This document shows positions 16,570 through 25,125 of a stretch of DNA of 64,000 nt, in pieces. Below the pieces are notes generated by a model. That model did not search any database, had not been told where the DNA came from, and saw only the letters and a list, made by a program, of their open reading frames with translations. Numbering within the stretch: the first letter of the stretch is position 1; every line of letters starts with the position of its first letter. Source of the DNA: Leptospira neocaledonica (GTDB lineage: Bacteria > Spirochaetota > Leptospiria > Leptospirales > Leptospiraceae); contig NZ_NPEA01000002.1 of the NCBI RefSeq assembly GCF_002812205.1, forward strand, positions 1 to 64,000, given 5' to 3'. The translations under genes and the position numbers were made by a program.

Positions 16570-16787
16570 ATGACCATTATCCGAAATTGGGTGAGTTCCT
16601 TCAATTCACATACATTTGTAATCATTTATTTACTAATCTATTTGCTGATGTATAACATTCTTTATTTTCACAAAGAACGCGAACTTTTCCCAAGTTTATA
16701 AGTCCCACGAAGATTTGATCTTTAAACTAATTTGCTTTTTTTGACGGATCAAAATTCGGTTTTCAGTAAGGGCTCAAAGATGTATGT

Positions 16788-18269
16788 ATGGAGAAAGGGC
16801 TTCTTTCGGGCAAAAATATGATCCAACTCAATCGACCTTCTCTATTCAAAAATTCTAATTTTTATTCGGGCGAATGGAAAACTTTTTCCAAAGTTATACC
16901 TGTATTCGATCCCGCAACTGGGCAAAAAATTGGCGAAGTACCCGACCTTCCCAGGGAAGAAGTGAGAAAGGCTTTGGAATTTGCGGAGAAGTCCCAAAAA
17001 AATTGGGCCAAGACGATTCCAAAACAGAGAGCCAGATTTCTTAGGAACTGGGCGGATCTAATGATCCAAAACAAAGAAGACCTCGCAAAAATTATGACTT
17101 GGGAACAAGGAAAACCTTTGGCGGAATCGAGAGGCGAGATAGATTACGCAGCTTCTTATTTGGAATGGTTTTCGGAAGAGGCAAAACGAGCGTACGGAGA
17201 TCTGATCCCCACTCATAGAAAAGAAGTCCGATTGATGGCTTGGAAAGAACCTGTGGGGGTCACTGGGATTTTAACTCCTTGGAATTTTCCTTCTTCCATG
17301 ATTACTCGGAAGATAGGACCGGCACTTGCAGCTGGATGCGTTGTTATCTCTAAACCTTCCGAATTAACTCCTTATTCCGCAATCGCGTTAGCTGTTCTTG
17401 CAGAAGAAGCCGGAATCCCTTCGGGAGTTTTCCAGGTGGTTACGGGGCAACCTGAGCCGATCGCAAATGAATTTTTAGAAAATAAGATTGTTCGTAAGAT
17501 TAGTTTTACGGGTTCCACAAGAGTGGGAAAAATCCTTTTGGAAAAATCTGCGAGTCAAGTAAAAAGAATTTCCTTAGAATTAGGAGGAAACGCTCCTTTT
17601 ATAGTATTCGCTGACGCTAACATAAAAGAAGCAATACGAGGGGGAATCGCATCAAAATTTCGTAATGCAGGTCAGACCTGTGTTTGTACGAATAGATTCT
17701 TAGTAGAGGAAAAAGTCGCAGAAGAATTTGCTTACGGTTTAGCGGAAGAAGTTTCCAAATTTAAAGTAGGCAACGGTTTTGAAGATGGAGTTAATATTGG
17801 TCCTTTGATCCATTCTGCCGCAGTTAAAAAAGTGGACTCACATTTAAAAGACGCAATCGAAAAAGGAGGAAAACTTTTGATCGGAGGTAAACCTCATTCT
17901 CTGGGAGGAAACTTTTACGAACCGAGCGTTCTCTCGGGAATCTCCGAAAAATCATTATGTTTTCAAGAGGAGACCTTCGGTCCTCTTGCACCAATCAAAA
18001 GTTTTAAAACGGAAGAAGAAGCATTACAAATTGCAAATTCAAGTGATGTAGGTTTGGCATCTTATGTGTATACAAACGATCCCGCACGGATTTGGAGAAT
18101 TTCAGAAGCCTTGGAAGCCGGGATGGTTTCTGTAAATGAAGGTATTTTATCTACCGAACAAGTGCCTTTTGGCGGAGTAAAAGAGTCCGGCATGGGCAGA
18201 GAAGGCTCCAAATACGGAATCGAAGAGTATCAGGAAATAAAATATGTCTGTTGGGGCGGGCAATATTAA
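16788..18269 (+). CDS. gabD: NAD(P)-dependent aldehyde dehydrogenase, succinate-semialdehyde type
   Basis: A 493-residue aldehyde dehydrogenase that oxidises an aldehyde to the acid. The text PWNFPSSMITRKIGPALAAG, the FTGSTRVG cofactor strand, the general-base Glu in LELGGNAP and the nucleophile Cys in NAGQTCVC are the expected motifs. The sequence LELGGNAPFIVFADA and GVKESGMGREG near the end fit the GabD/succinate-semialdehyde subgroup best. ATG 16788 gives ten extra residues before a second ATG at 16818; neither has a strong ribosome binding site. Monocistronic, with non-coding flanks on both sides. Substrate preference within the ALDH family is an inference. Confidence 0.85.
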   Translation: MEKGLLSGKNMIQLNRPSLFKNSNFYSGEWKTFSKVIPVFDPATGQKIGEVPDLPREEVRKALEFAEKSQKNWAKTIPKQRARFLRNWADLMIQNKEDLAKIMTWEQGKPLAESRGEIDYAASYLEWFSEEAKRAYGDLIPTHRKEVRLMAWKEPVGVTGILTPWNFPSSMITRKIGPALAAGCVVISKPSELTPYSAIALAVLAEEAGIPSGVFQVVTGQPEPIANEFLENKIVRKISFTGSTRVGKILLEKSASQVKRISLELGGNAPFIVFADANIKEAIRGGIASKFRNAGQTCVCTNRFLVEEKVAEEFAYGLAEEVSKFKVGNGFEDGVNIGPLIHSAAVKKVDSHLKDAIEKGGKLLIGGKPHSLGGNFYEPSVLSGISEKSLCFQEETFGPLAPIKSFKTEEEALQIANSSDVGLASYVYTNDPARIWRISEALEAGMVSVNEGILSTEQVPFGGVKESGMGREGSKYGIEEYQEIKYVCWGGQY

Positions 18270-18396
18270 CTGGTAAAAACTTCGAATTCGCATTGTTAGT
18301 TTTGTAAAAAAATTTTCGTCTTCTGAGTTCGGACTTCTTTTCGCATTTTCCTTGACGAAGCGGTCCTTCGGATCAATTTCTTAGGCTGCTCTTTTT

Positions 18397-21300
18397 ATGG
18401 ACCCTTTTTATTTTAATTTCTATTTTTTCGGATCCTTACTCGCTTCATTATTCTCTTTGTATGTATCCTTTTTCTTTCTGACCATCAAGGACAGAAGTAG
18501 GGCTGCATTTCATCTAGGCCTTTCGAGTTTATCCACCACCATATTTCATTTTGGATATTTAGTGGCGTTCTGTTCTCCTGAAGAGTGGACAATCTTTCAC
18601 AGATGGATCGTGATCCCTTTTCCTATGGTGGGTTATACTCAGCTTTTTATCTTTTTCTTCTATTTCCCTACTCCTAAAAGAGAAAAGTTAGGACTCATTT
18701 TGTATTCGGTCTTGTATGCGGGAGTTATCACTTTAGCGATCTTCTATATTATTCTTTCCTTAAAGTCCACTCGAAGTTTCGTGATGGGGAGCCATTATTG
18801 GGATTTTGAAACTCATTTATTCTATAAAATTTTCTCTCTTATAGTTTTTCTTTATAACTTCATCTTTTTGATTGCAGCGATTTGGAGAGCGATCGTAGAA
18901 AAAGGGGGAGAGAGAAGGTCCGTCATTTATATCACGGTCGCATATCTGACCATCACACTAATACCAGGTATTACGAATGCTTTAAGTAGAGAAGGGACAG
19001 TTTCTAGAGCGGTTTATCAGCAAACAGCAGACATTCTTCTTGTAGCCGGTTTATTCTTAATACTTATCGTTTATGTAAACGCGACCAAAGAAAGAACCAC
19101 GATCTTGAGTAGGATTGTGGGAGTCAGTATGGCCACTTTTCTTCTCGCATTCCAGCTGGTAGGATTTGCCATATTAAATGGATACGATTCTTCTTTCGAT
19201 TTGATTAAAAAAGAAGAAGCTAAACTTGTCGTTTTACAAGGAGAAAGCCCAAACGGATTCGCATATCTGACTTCTTTCGATCCGAATGAAAATAGTTTTC
19301 GAACTGAGAGAGGTTTTAAGGATCCGAGATTTGATTCAGAAGATAGACTAGAGATCCGGTTCTTTTATATTTCTAAAAATCTTACAAGTTTAGGAAGCCT
19401 CCCTGCTAAAGTTAGATGGGAAAAATCCAAAACAATTTTGGAAAATTCTCCTAAAGAATTTTATGCGTACCAAGAAGGGCTAAAACAATTTTTAGAATCG
19501 AAAGCGACTGATTCGGTTTCGGACGAAGATATTCGCGATTTTTTCAGACATCTTAACAAAAGACTAAAAGTAGTACGAAGTAAATATTCTCATTTGGCTT
19601 CTAAGTCGGACGCCCCTGCAATTTATAAAATTTTAAAATCAGAAGAAGTGGGTCTTTCCGGAATTTTAGAAAAAGTAAGAGTGAATACCGAAGCGGATCT
19701 TAAGGCGGATATATCCGAGTCCGATTTGGATAAAACGGTCCTTCTTCCTTTATCTCCGATCCGGGAAGTGGGCGAAAGGATTTATAGAGGAACAAAATAC
19801 TATAAAGTAGGAGATGAAAAGCCTCAGTACTACGTTTCGTATTTGGTAGTGCACCCTATTAATGGAAACGTGTACGAAGTAGGTTTCACATATAAATCCT
19901 TCCGTGCCTTTATACATGAACCTGCATTAATTTTAGTCGTATGTTTACTTGCGATCATGCTAGTGATCAGTATAGGATTCAGATTTTTCTTCCAAAACGC
20001 TCTTATTAAACCTATGGACGAAGTAGTAATAGGTTTAACTGAAGTAAATTCCGGAAACTTGGATTATAGACTTGAACCAAGGGTAGAAGACGAGATCGGA
20101 TTTATTGCCAGATCTTTTAATAGAATGGCAAGGTCTATCCAATCTGCCCGCAAAAGATTAGAACAATATGCTAATGAGCTAGAAGAAAAAGTGAAAGAGA
20201 GAACCAAGGAATTGGAACAAACCTTGGGAGAAGTGCAAGAGCTCAAACAACAACAGGACGGAGACTATTTCTTAACCTCTCTTTTGATCAAACCTTTAGG
20301 TGCGAACAAAGCAGTCCATGAAAACGTAAAGGTAGACTTCCTACTAGAACAAAAGAAAAAATTCACATTCAGAAGATATCACGATGAGATCGGCGGGGAC
20401 TTAAATATATCCAATCATATCGATTTGAATGGTAGATCTTATACAGTGTTCTTGAATGCGGATGCTATGGGCAAATCCATGCAAGGAGCGGGGGGAGCAT
20501 TGGTCTTAGGATCGGTTTTCGAATCGATCATAGAAAGAACTAGGTTAGTAGATATTATGAAAAACCAATCTCCAGAACGTTGGCTAAAGAACGCATTTAC
20601 GGAGTTACATAAGGTTTTTGAAAGTTTTGACGGGTCTATGTTAGTTTCTTCTGTAATGGGGCTCGTTGACGATGAAGTTGGTATTTTATATTTTATTAAT
20701 GCAGAACATCCTTGGACAGTATTATACAGAGATGGAATTGCGAGTTTTATAGAAGACGAGCTGATGTTCCGAAAACTCGGAACTACAGGAATGGAAGGTC
20801 GTATTTATATTAAAACATTCCAATTAGAGCCTGGAGATGTGATCATTGCAGGCTCTGACGGTAGGGACGATATTCTAATTGGGACAGATCAAGATGGGGG
20901 AAGGATTATCAACGATGACGAAAAACTTTTCCTTAGACTTGTGGAAGACGGTAAAGGGCATTTAAATGGAATTTATGATTGTATCGTTGGAAAAGGTCCT
21001 CTTACTGACGACCTTTCTTTGATCCGACTTTCTTTTAAAGAAGCGGATTCGGAACAAAAACTTCACGATGAACAGAAACAAAAAATAAAAGACCTACTTC
21101 ATAAAGCTAAGGAAACTTCTCAAAACAAAGACGTGGCAGAAGCCATTACTTATTTGGAAGAAGCGGAGACATTGGACAGTCGTATCCCTGAAGTGAAAAA
21201 AAACTTCGTAAAGTTATTCTTAAAACTCAAGGATTATACCAAAGCAGCACATTACGCAGAAGACTATCTCAACCTTAAGCCTGTAGATAAGGAAATTTTA

Positions 21301-21552
21301 TACGTAGCTTCTTTCTCCGCAAGAAAGGCGGGACAATTAAAAAAGGCTCTAGACTTCGGGGAAAGATTAAGACTGAGAGAACCGGATCATTTTAAGAACC
21401 TTATGAACCTGGCTCAGGTATATATCGCTTTAAAAAATTATGAAAGAGCAATGTATATGATCCAATCTGCTCTACATTTAGAGCCTGAAAACGAGGCTGT
21501 ACTCAGGATTAGAGACGTTCTTAGGAAAAATTGGAATCCGAAAGACCAGTAA
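18397..21552 (+). CDS. 7TM-HAMP-SpoIIE phosphatase with C-terminal TPRs
   Basis: A 1051-residue membrane PP2C-type phosphatase. About seven transmembrane segments lie in residues 1-230, an eighth at ~245, then a 230-residue extracytoplasmic sensor region, another membrane segment (~505-523), HAMP (~529-585), a coiled coil (~590-630) and a SpoIIE domain (~655-880). In the SpoIIE domain, IGGDL, NADAMGKSMQGAGGA, AGSDGRDD and LTDDLSLIRL hold the metal-binding Asp residues. TPR-like helices follow (893-1051). It would dephosphorylate a Ser/Thr substrate, such as an anti-sigma antagonist, in response to an envelope signal. Its paralogue is at 25126. No anti-sigma factor gene is adjacent. Confidence 0.9.
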   Translation: MDPFYFNFYFFGSLLASLFSLYVSFFFLTIKDRSRAAFHLGLSSLSTTIFHFGYLVAFCSPEEWTIFHRWIVIPFPMVGYTQLFIFFFYFPTPKREKLGLILYSVLYAGVITLAIFYIILSLKSTRSFVMGSHYWDFETHLFYKIFSLIVFLYNFIFLIAAIWRAIVEKGGERRSVIYITVAYLTITLIPGITNALSREGTVSRAVYQQTADILLVAGLFLILIVYVNATKERTTILSRIVGVSMATFLLAFQLVGFAILNGYDSSFDLIKKEEAKLVVLQGESPNGFAYLTSFDPNENSFRTERGFKDPRFDSEDRLEIRFFYISKNLTSLGSLPAKVRWEKSKTILENSPKEFYAYQEGLKQFLESKATDSVSDEDIRDFFRHLNKRLKVVRSKYSHLASKSDAPAIYKILKSEEVGLSGILEKVRVNTEADLKADISESDLDKTVLLPLSPIREVGERIYRGTKYYKVGDEKPQYYVSYLVVHPINGNVYEVGFTYKSFRAFIHEPALILVVCLLAIMLVISIGFRFFFQNALIKPMDEVVIGLTEVNSGNLDYRLEPRVEDEIGFIARSFNRMARSIQSARKRLEQYANELEEKVKERTKELEQTLGEVQELKQQQDGDYFLTSLLIKPLGANKAVHENVKVDFLLEQKKKFTFRRYHDEIGGDLNISNHIDLNGRSYTVFLNADAMGKSMQGAGGALVLGSVFESIIERTRLVDIMKNQSPERWLKNAFTELHKVFESFDGSMLVSSVMGLVDDEVGILYFINAEHPWTVLYRDGIASFIEDELMFRKLGTTGMEGRIYIKTFQLEPGDVIIAGSDGRDDILIGTDQDGGRIINDDEKLFLRLVEDGKGHLNGIYDCIVGKGPLTDDLSLIRLSFKEADSEQKLHDEQKQKIKDLLHKAKETSQNKDVAEAITYLEEAETLDSRIPEVKKNFVKLFLKLKDYTKAAHYAEDYLNLKPVDKEILYVASFSARKAGQLKKALDFGERLRLREPDHFKNLMNLAQVYIALKNYERAMYMIQSALHLEPENEAVLRIRDVLRKNWNPKDQ

Positions 21553-21726
21553 ATTTCTCCCGCTTTTACGGAACCCTCGTCACTTTTTGATATATAAATT
21601 CTTTAGATATTTAGTATAAATGTGAGTTTTTGCTCACTTTATAAAAAATGTATCGATTCTCTCAGGTTTCGATCTGAACATAGGGCATTCTTTCTATAAA
21701 ACCAAAATGTACTTCGGAGGTCGTTA

Positions 21727-23295
21727 ATGGACAACGAACGGACTACTGAAAAAATAGCGGCTCTCGGTCCTTTAACTATCGGAAGGATACGGATCGGACT
21801 GGTTTTCTTATTTTTAGCCTCATTGGCAGCTTCTTGGGAGCAAAGTACCTTTGAACAGAATATGGCTTACTTGGGCGGGACGATCTCGATGGCGATTGTT
21901 TCGTTTGTGAATTTATTATATTCTTTTCGAAGAGGAACAATTCCTAAACAAATCGGAATGTATTCAGTTCTTTCCGATATAATAATTCTTGCATGTGTGA
22001 TGTTCTTTGCCGCGTCCACAGAAAAGAATATGTCTTCCGGAATAATAAGACAGATCATATTATATGCGATTAACGTAATATTTATTGTATATTCCGGATT
22101 ACTTCTTAGCCCGAAATTCGTAATTTTAGCCGGATTTGTATCTGCTGTCTCTCAAGGCATCGTCATATTGAATTGTTATCTTCACGGTGTTGTATTTTCG
22201 GAAGAACCTTTAGAAGTACTTTCTCCAGGATTCGCTTCGATTTCCGAACAAATACTGAAATTGATCTTCCTTATCGTGATCTCGTTTATAGTAAAAAGTG
22301 TGATTAATATTTTCTCACTTTTGCGAGGCGCGGAAGAGGAAAAATTAGCCACGATCATAATTTCCGGAAATGAATTGAAAAAGAGTAAAGGAAAAATGGA
22401 TTCTGCAGCCGTTTCTTTAAGGGAAAAGTCTAGGTCTTTACGGAATTTTTCTAACGAATTTTTCGATGTAATTAACAATCATGCAGCATCGTTCGATGAA
22501 ATAGGGAGTACGCTCGGTGAATTTTTATCCCAGATAGAGAGTGCTGCCGCAACTGTAAAAGATCAATTCGGGAGAATAGAACAATTAGTGAGTAAAAGCC
22601 AAAGTCTCAGATCTATGATCGATAAGATTGCAGATTATTCTTCTGAACTAAATGAACGCATTCACTCCGTTCAAGGTACAAGCAAAGAAGTTACTAAATT
22701 TGTTTCCGGTCTTTCCGACTCTTTAGAATCTCTGGGGGAGTCGTTTCGATCTGTCGGAGAAGTTACGGAAATTATGGCTGAAGTTGCAGACCGTACTAAT
22801 TTACTTTCTTTGAATGCTTCTATAGAAGCCGCGAGAGCAGGAGCTGCAGGTAAAGGTTTCGCAGTCGTTGCTACGGAAGTTTCGAAGCTTGCAGAAAGTA
22901 GCGGTCAGAACGCCGCTCGAATCTCAAAGATTATCGGAGAATCTAATAAGTATGTTGCTAACGGAAGAAATACCGCTTCAGTCACGACAGAGAAAGTAAG
23001 GGACCAAGAGAATCAGTTTACGGCTTTTATGGCAAGATTTAACGAGTTAAATGTACTTTTGGAAAATCAGATTAAGATAAACGACGAATTTCTTTCCAGT
23101 TTATCAGAATTGCGAAAACTTTCCGCTGGAATAGAGACTTCTTCCAATGAACAAAATACAGGAGCTTCCATGATCATGGTAGCAATATCGGAGTTGCAAA
23201 GTTCAATGGATTCTTTATTAAGAAAAAGCGAACTTTTATCAGACACGATTAGGGTTTTGGAAGAAGAAGCAGAGCTTCTCGCGATGGAAAATTGA
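21727..23295 (+). CDS. Methyl-accepting chemotaxis protein-like receptor, no sensor loop
   Basis: A 522-residue membrane receptor. Residues ~20-200 hold five to six transmembrane segments with little extracellular loop, so there is no classic periplasmic ligand domain and no HAMP motif visible. The cytoplasmic part is a long coiled coil with the MCP signalling hairpin: [19 protein letters not shown]...[18 protein letters not shown] (canonical core with Ser replacing Ala in places). GGAGG at 21716-21720 lies six bases ahead of ATG 21727. It probably couples a membrane signal to a CheA kinase or to the neighbouring phosphatases. Close paralogue of the next gene. Confidence 0.88.
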   Translation: MDNERTTEKIAALGPLTIGRIRIGLVFLFLASLAASWEQSTFEQNMAYLGGTISMAIVSFVNLLYSFRRGTIPKQIGMYSVLSDIIILACVMFFAASTEKNMSSGIIRQIILYAINVIFIVYSGLLLSPKFVILAGFVSAVSQGIVILNCYLHGVVFSEEPLEVLSPGFASISEQILKLIFLIVISFIVKSVINIFSLLRGAEEEKLATIIISGNELKKSKGKMDSAAVSLREKSRSLRNFSNEFFDVINNHAASFDEIGSTLGEFLSQIESAAATVKDQFGRIEQLVSKSQSLRSMIDKIADYSSELNERIHSVQGTSKEVTKFVSGLSDSLESLGESFRSVGEVTEIMAEVADRTNLLSLNASIEAARAGAAGKGFAVVATEVSKLAESSGQNAARISKIIGESNKYVANGRNTASVTTEKVRDQENQFTAFMARFNELNVLLENQIKINDEFLSSLSELRKLSAGIETSSNEQNTGASMIMVAISELQSSMDSLLRKSELLSDTIRVLEEEAELLAMEN

Positions 23296-23474
23296 TATAT
23301 TGTGATATATCGAATAAGCCGCTGAAATCTATTTCGGTTTTTTAAACCATTGCGTTAACTTTCTTTTGCAATAAATTTTCCACGAATAAATTGTGAAAAA
23401 GGATCGATTTATTCACCCTTTTGCCGTCTTGGATATTAAAGAATAAAAATATTCTTAAGGCGGGTTTTTCTAAT

Positions 23475-25043
23475 ATGGCGACACGTTCCGAAACGGAGAA
23501 AATTCTCGCTCAAGGTCCGGTAACGATCAATCGAATACGATTCGGACTAACATTGCTCTACTTTGCCTCTATCGCAATGGGATACAAAAGAAGTACCCTA
23601 TTCCAAAACTCGCTCTATATTCTTGGCACCTCGGCTATGGTGATATACGTCACCTACTCATTTCTCAAAACTAGGTTTGGGAGCGGAGTGTCTCCTTTTT
23701 TAGGAAAAGTCTTTATAGTAACCGACGTTGTAGTCCTTTGTTTGGTAATGATCGGTGCGACTACCGAGGATGCTAAACTTGCTTCGAATGTTATCAAGCA
23801 GGTTGTACTCTATACAATTAACGTTATTTATATCGTGTATGCGGGGCTTCTTCTCTCTCCTCGATTCGTATATTTGACCGGATTTTTAACCATCATTTGT
23901 CAAAGTTTAGTAACCGTGAACGCTGCTAATACCGGAGTTATCTTTACTGAGGATAGTATCGTTTCCATTACTCCCGGTTATGCTGCTATGTCGGAACAGA
24001 TTACTAAGATGTTATTCTTAATGACCACCGCATTCATCGTTGTTGCGGTGATTAAAATTTTTCTGCAGTTAAAGAGTGTAGAAGAGGAAAAATCCCAAGC
24101 CATCGAAAAATCCAAAGAAGATCTTGAGCAGGGTAGGGTCAGAATGACCGAATCCGCAGTTTCTTTGAGAGAGAATTCCAAAAAATTAAAAGATTTCTCC
24201 GATGATTTTTCTGAGGTAATCAGTAATCATGCCGCTTCTTTCGAGGAGATCAGTTCTACTATGGAAGAATTTTTAGCACAGACGGAACAATCTGCGGAAA
24301 CAGTAAAAGACCAATTTACAAAGATAGAAGGTTTATTAGGAGAAAGTAGAAATCTCAACACTTTGATCGATCGTATTTCCGGGCATTCCAGTGATCTGAA
24401 TCGGAATATGGATATAGTCTTGGATGCAGGAAAAGCGGTAAGCGAATTCGTGGATGGTCTTAGAACTTCTTTAGAATCTTTGGGGAGTTCTTTCCGCTCA
24501 GTTGGAGAAGTAAACCAGATCATGTCGGATGTCGCTGATAGAACAAACCTTCTTTCTTTGAACGCATCTATTGAAGCGGCGAGAGCGGGGGTCGCAGGAA
24601 GAGGATTTGCGGTGGTCGCTACGGAGGTTTCAAAACTTGCAGAAAGTAGTTCCGAAAACGCAGATCGTATTTCTAAAATTATAAACGAAAGTACAAAGTA
24701 TGTCCAAGACGGACAAAAATCTGCTCATACTGCGAATGAAAAAGTGAAGGAACAAGATACTTTGTTCACAAACTTTTTAGATAGTTTTAAACAATTAAAT
24801 CAATTATTGAACGAACAAAAAATAGTGAACGAACGTTTTTTGAACAGTCTTTCAGTTTTAAGAAATTTATCTTCTGATATTGAAACAGCTTCTAAAGAAC
24901 AGTCGTTAGGAGCCAATGCAATCATGACGTCTGTATCTTCTTTGCAAAGTTCTATGGATTCTTTGTTGAATAAGAGCGAAATGTTGGCGGAAACCATCAA
25001 AATTTTGGAAACTGAAGCCCAAACATTGGCTTCGAAAGGATAG
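23475..25043 (+). CDS. Methyl-accepting chemotaxis protein-like receptor, paralogue
   Basis: A 522-residue paralogue of the preceding gene. I choose ATG 23475 rather than the upstream ATG at 23421, because from 23475 the protein (MATRSETEKILAQGPVTINRIRFG) aligns with the paralogue's start, and AAGGCGGG lies about ten bases upstream. It has the same organisation: membrane segments ~18-190, then a helical region and the signalling core [18 protein letters not shown] and [18 protein letters not shown]. No HAMP and no large periplasmic domain. The two receptors lie between two SpoIIE phosphatases, all on the same strand. Probably arose by tandem duplication. Confidence 0.86.
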   Translation: MATRSETEKILAQGPVTINRIRFGLTLLYFASIAMGYKRSTLFQNSLYILGTSAMVIYVTYSFLKTRFGSGVSPFLGKVFIVTDVVVLCLVMIGATTEDAKLASNVIKQVVLYTINVIYIVYAGLLLSPRFVYLTGFLTIICQSLVTVNAANTGVIFTEDSIVSITPGYAAMSEQITKMLFLMTTAFIVVAVIKIFLQLKSVEEEKSQAIEKSKEDLEQGRVRMTESAVSLRENSKKLKDFSDDFSEVISNHAASFEEISSTMEEFLAQTEQSAETVKDQFTKIEGLLGESRNLNTLIDRISGHSSDLNRNMDIVLDAGKAVSEFVDGLRTSLESLGSSFRSVGEVNQIMSDVADRTNLLSLNASIEAARAGVAGRGFAVVATEVSKLAESSSENADRISKIINESTKYVQDGQKSAHTANEKVKEQDTLFTNFLDSFKQLNQLLNEQKIVNERFLNSLSVLRNLSSDIETASKEQSLGANAIMTSVSSLQSSMDSLLNKSEMLAETIKILETEAQTLASKG

Positions 25044-25125
25044 TTATCCTTCCGATAAAATTTCCGAACTAGTTTGTATAGAAAAATCTTGAATTCTAAG
25101 CACTAGGGATTAGAAAAGTCGCTCC

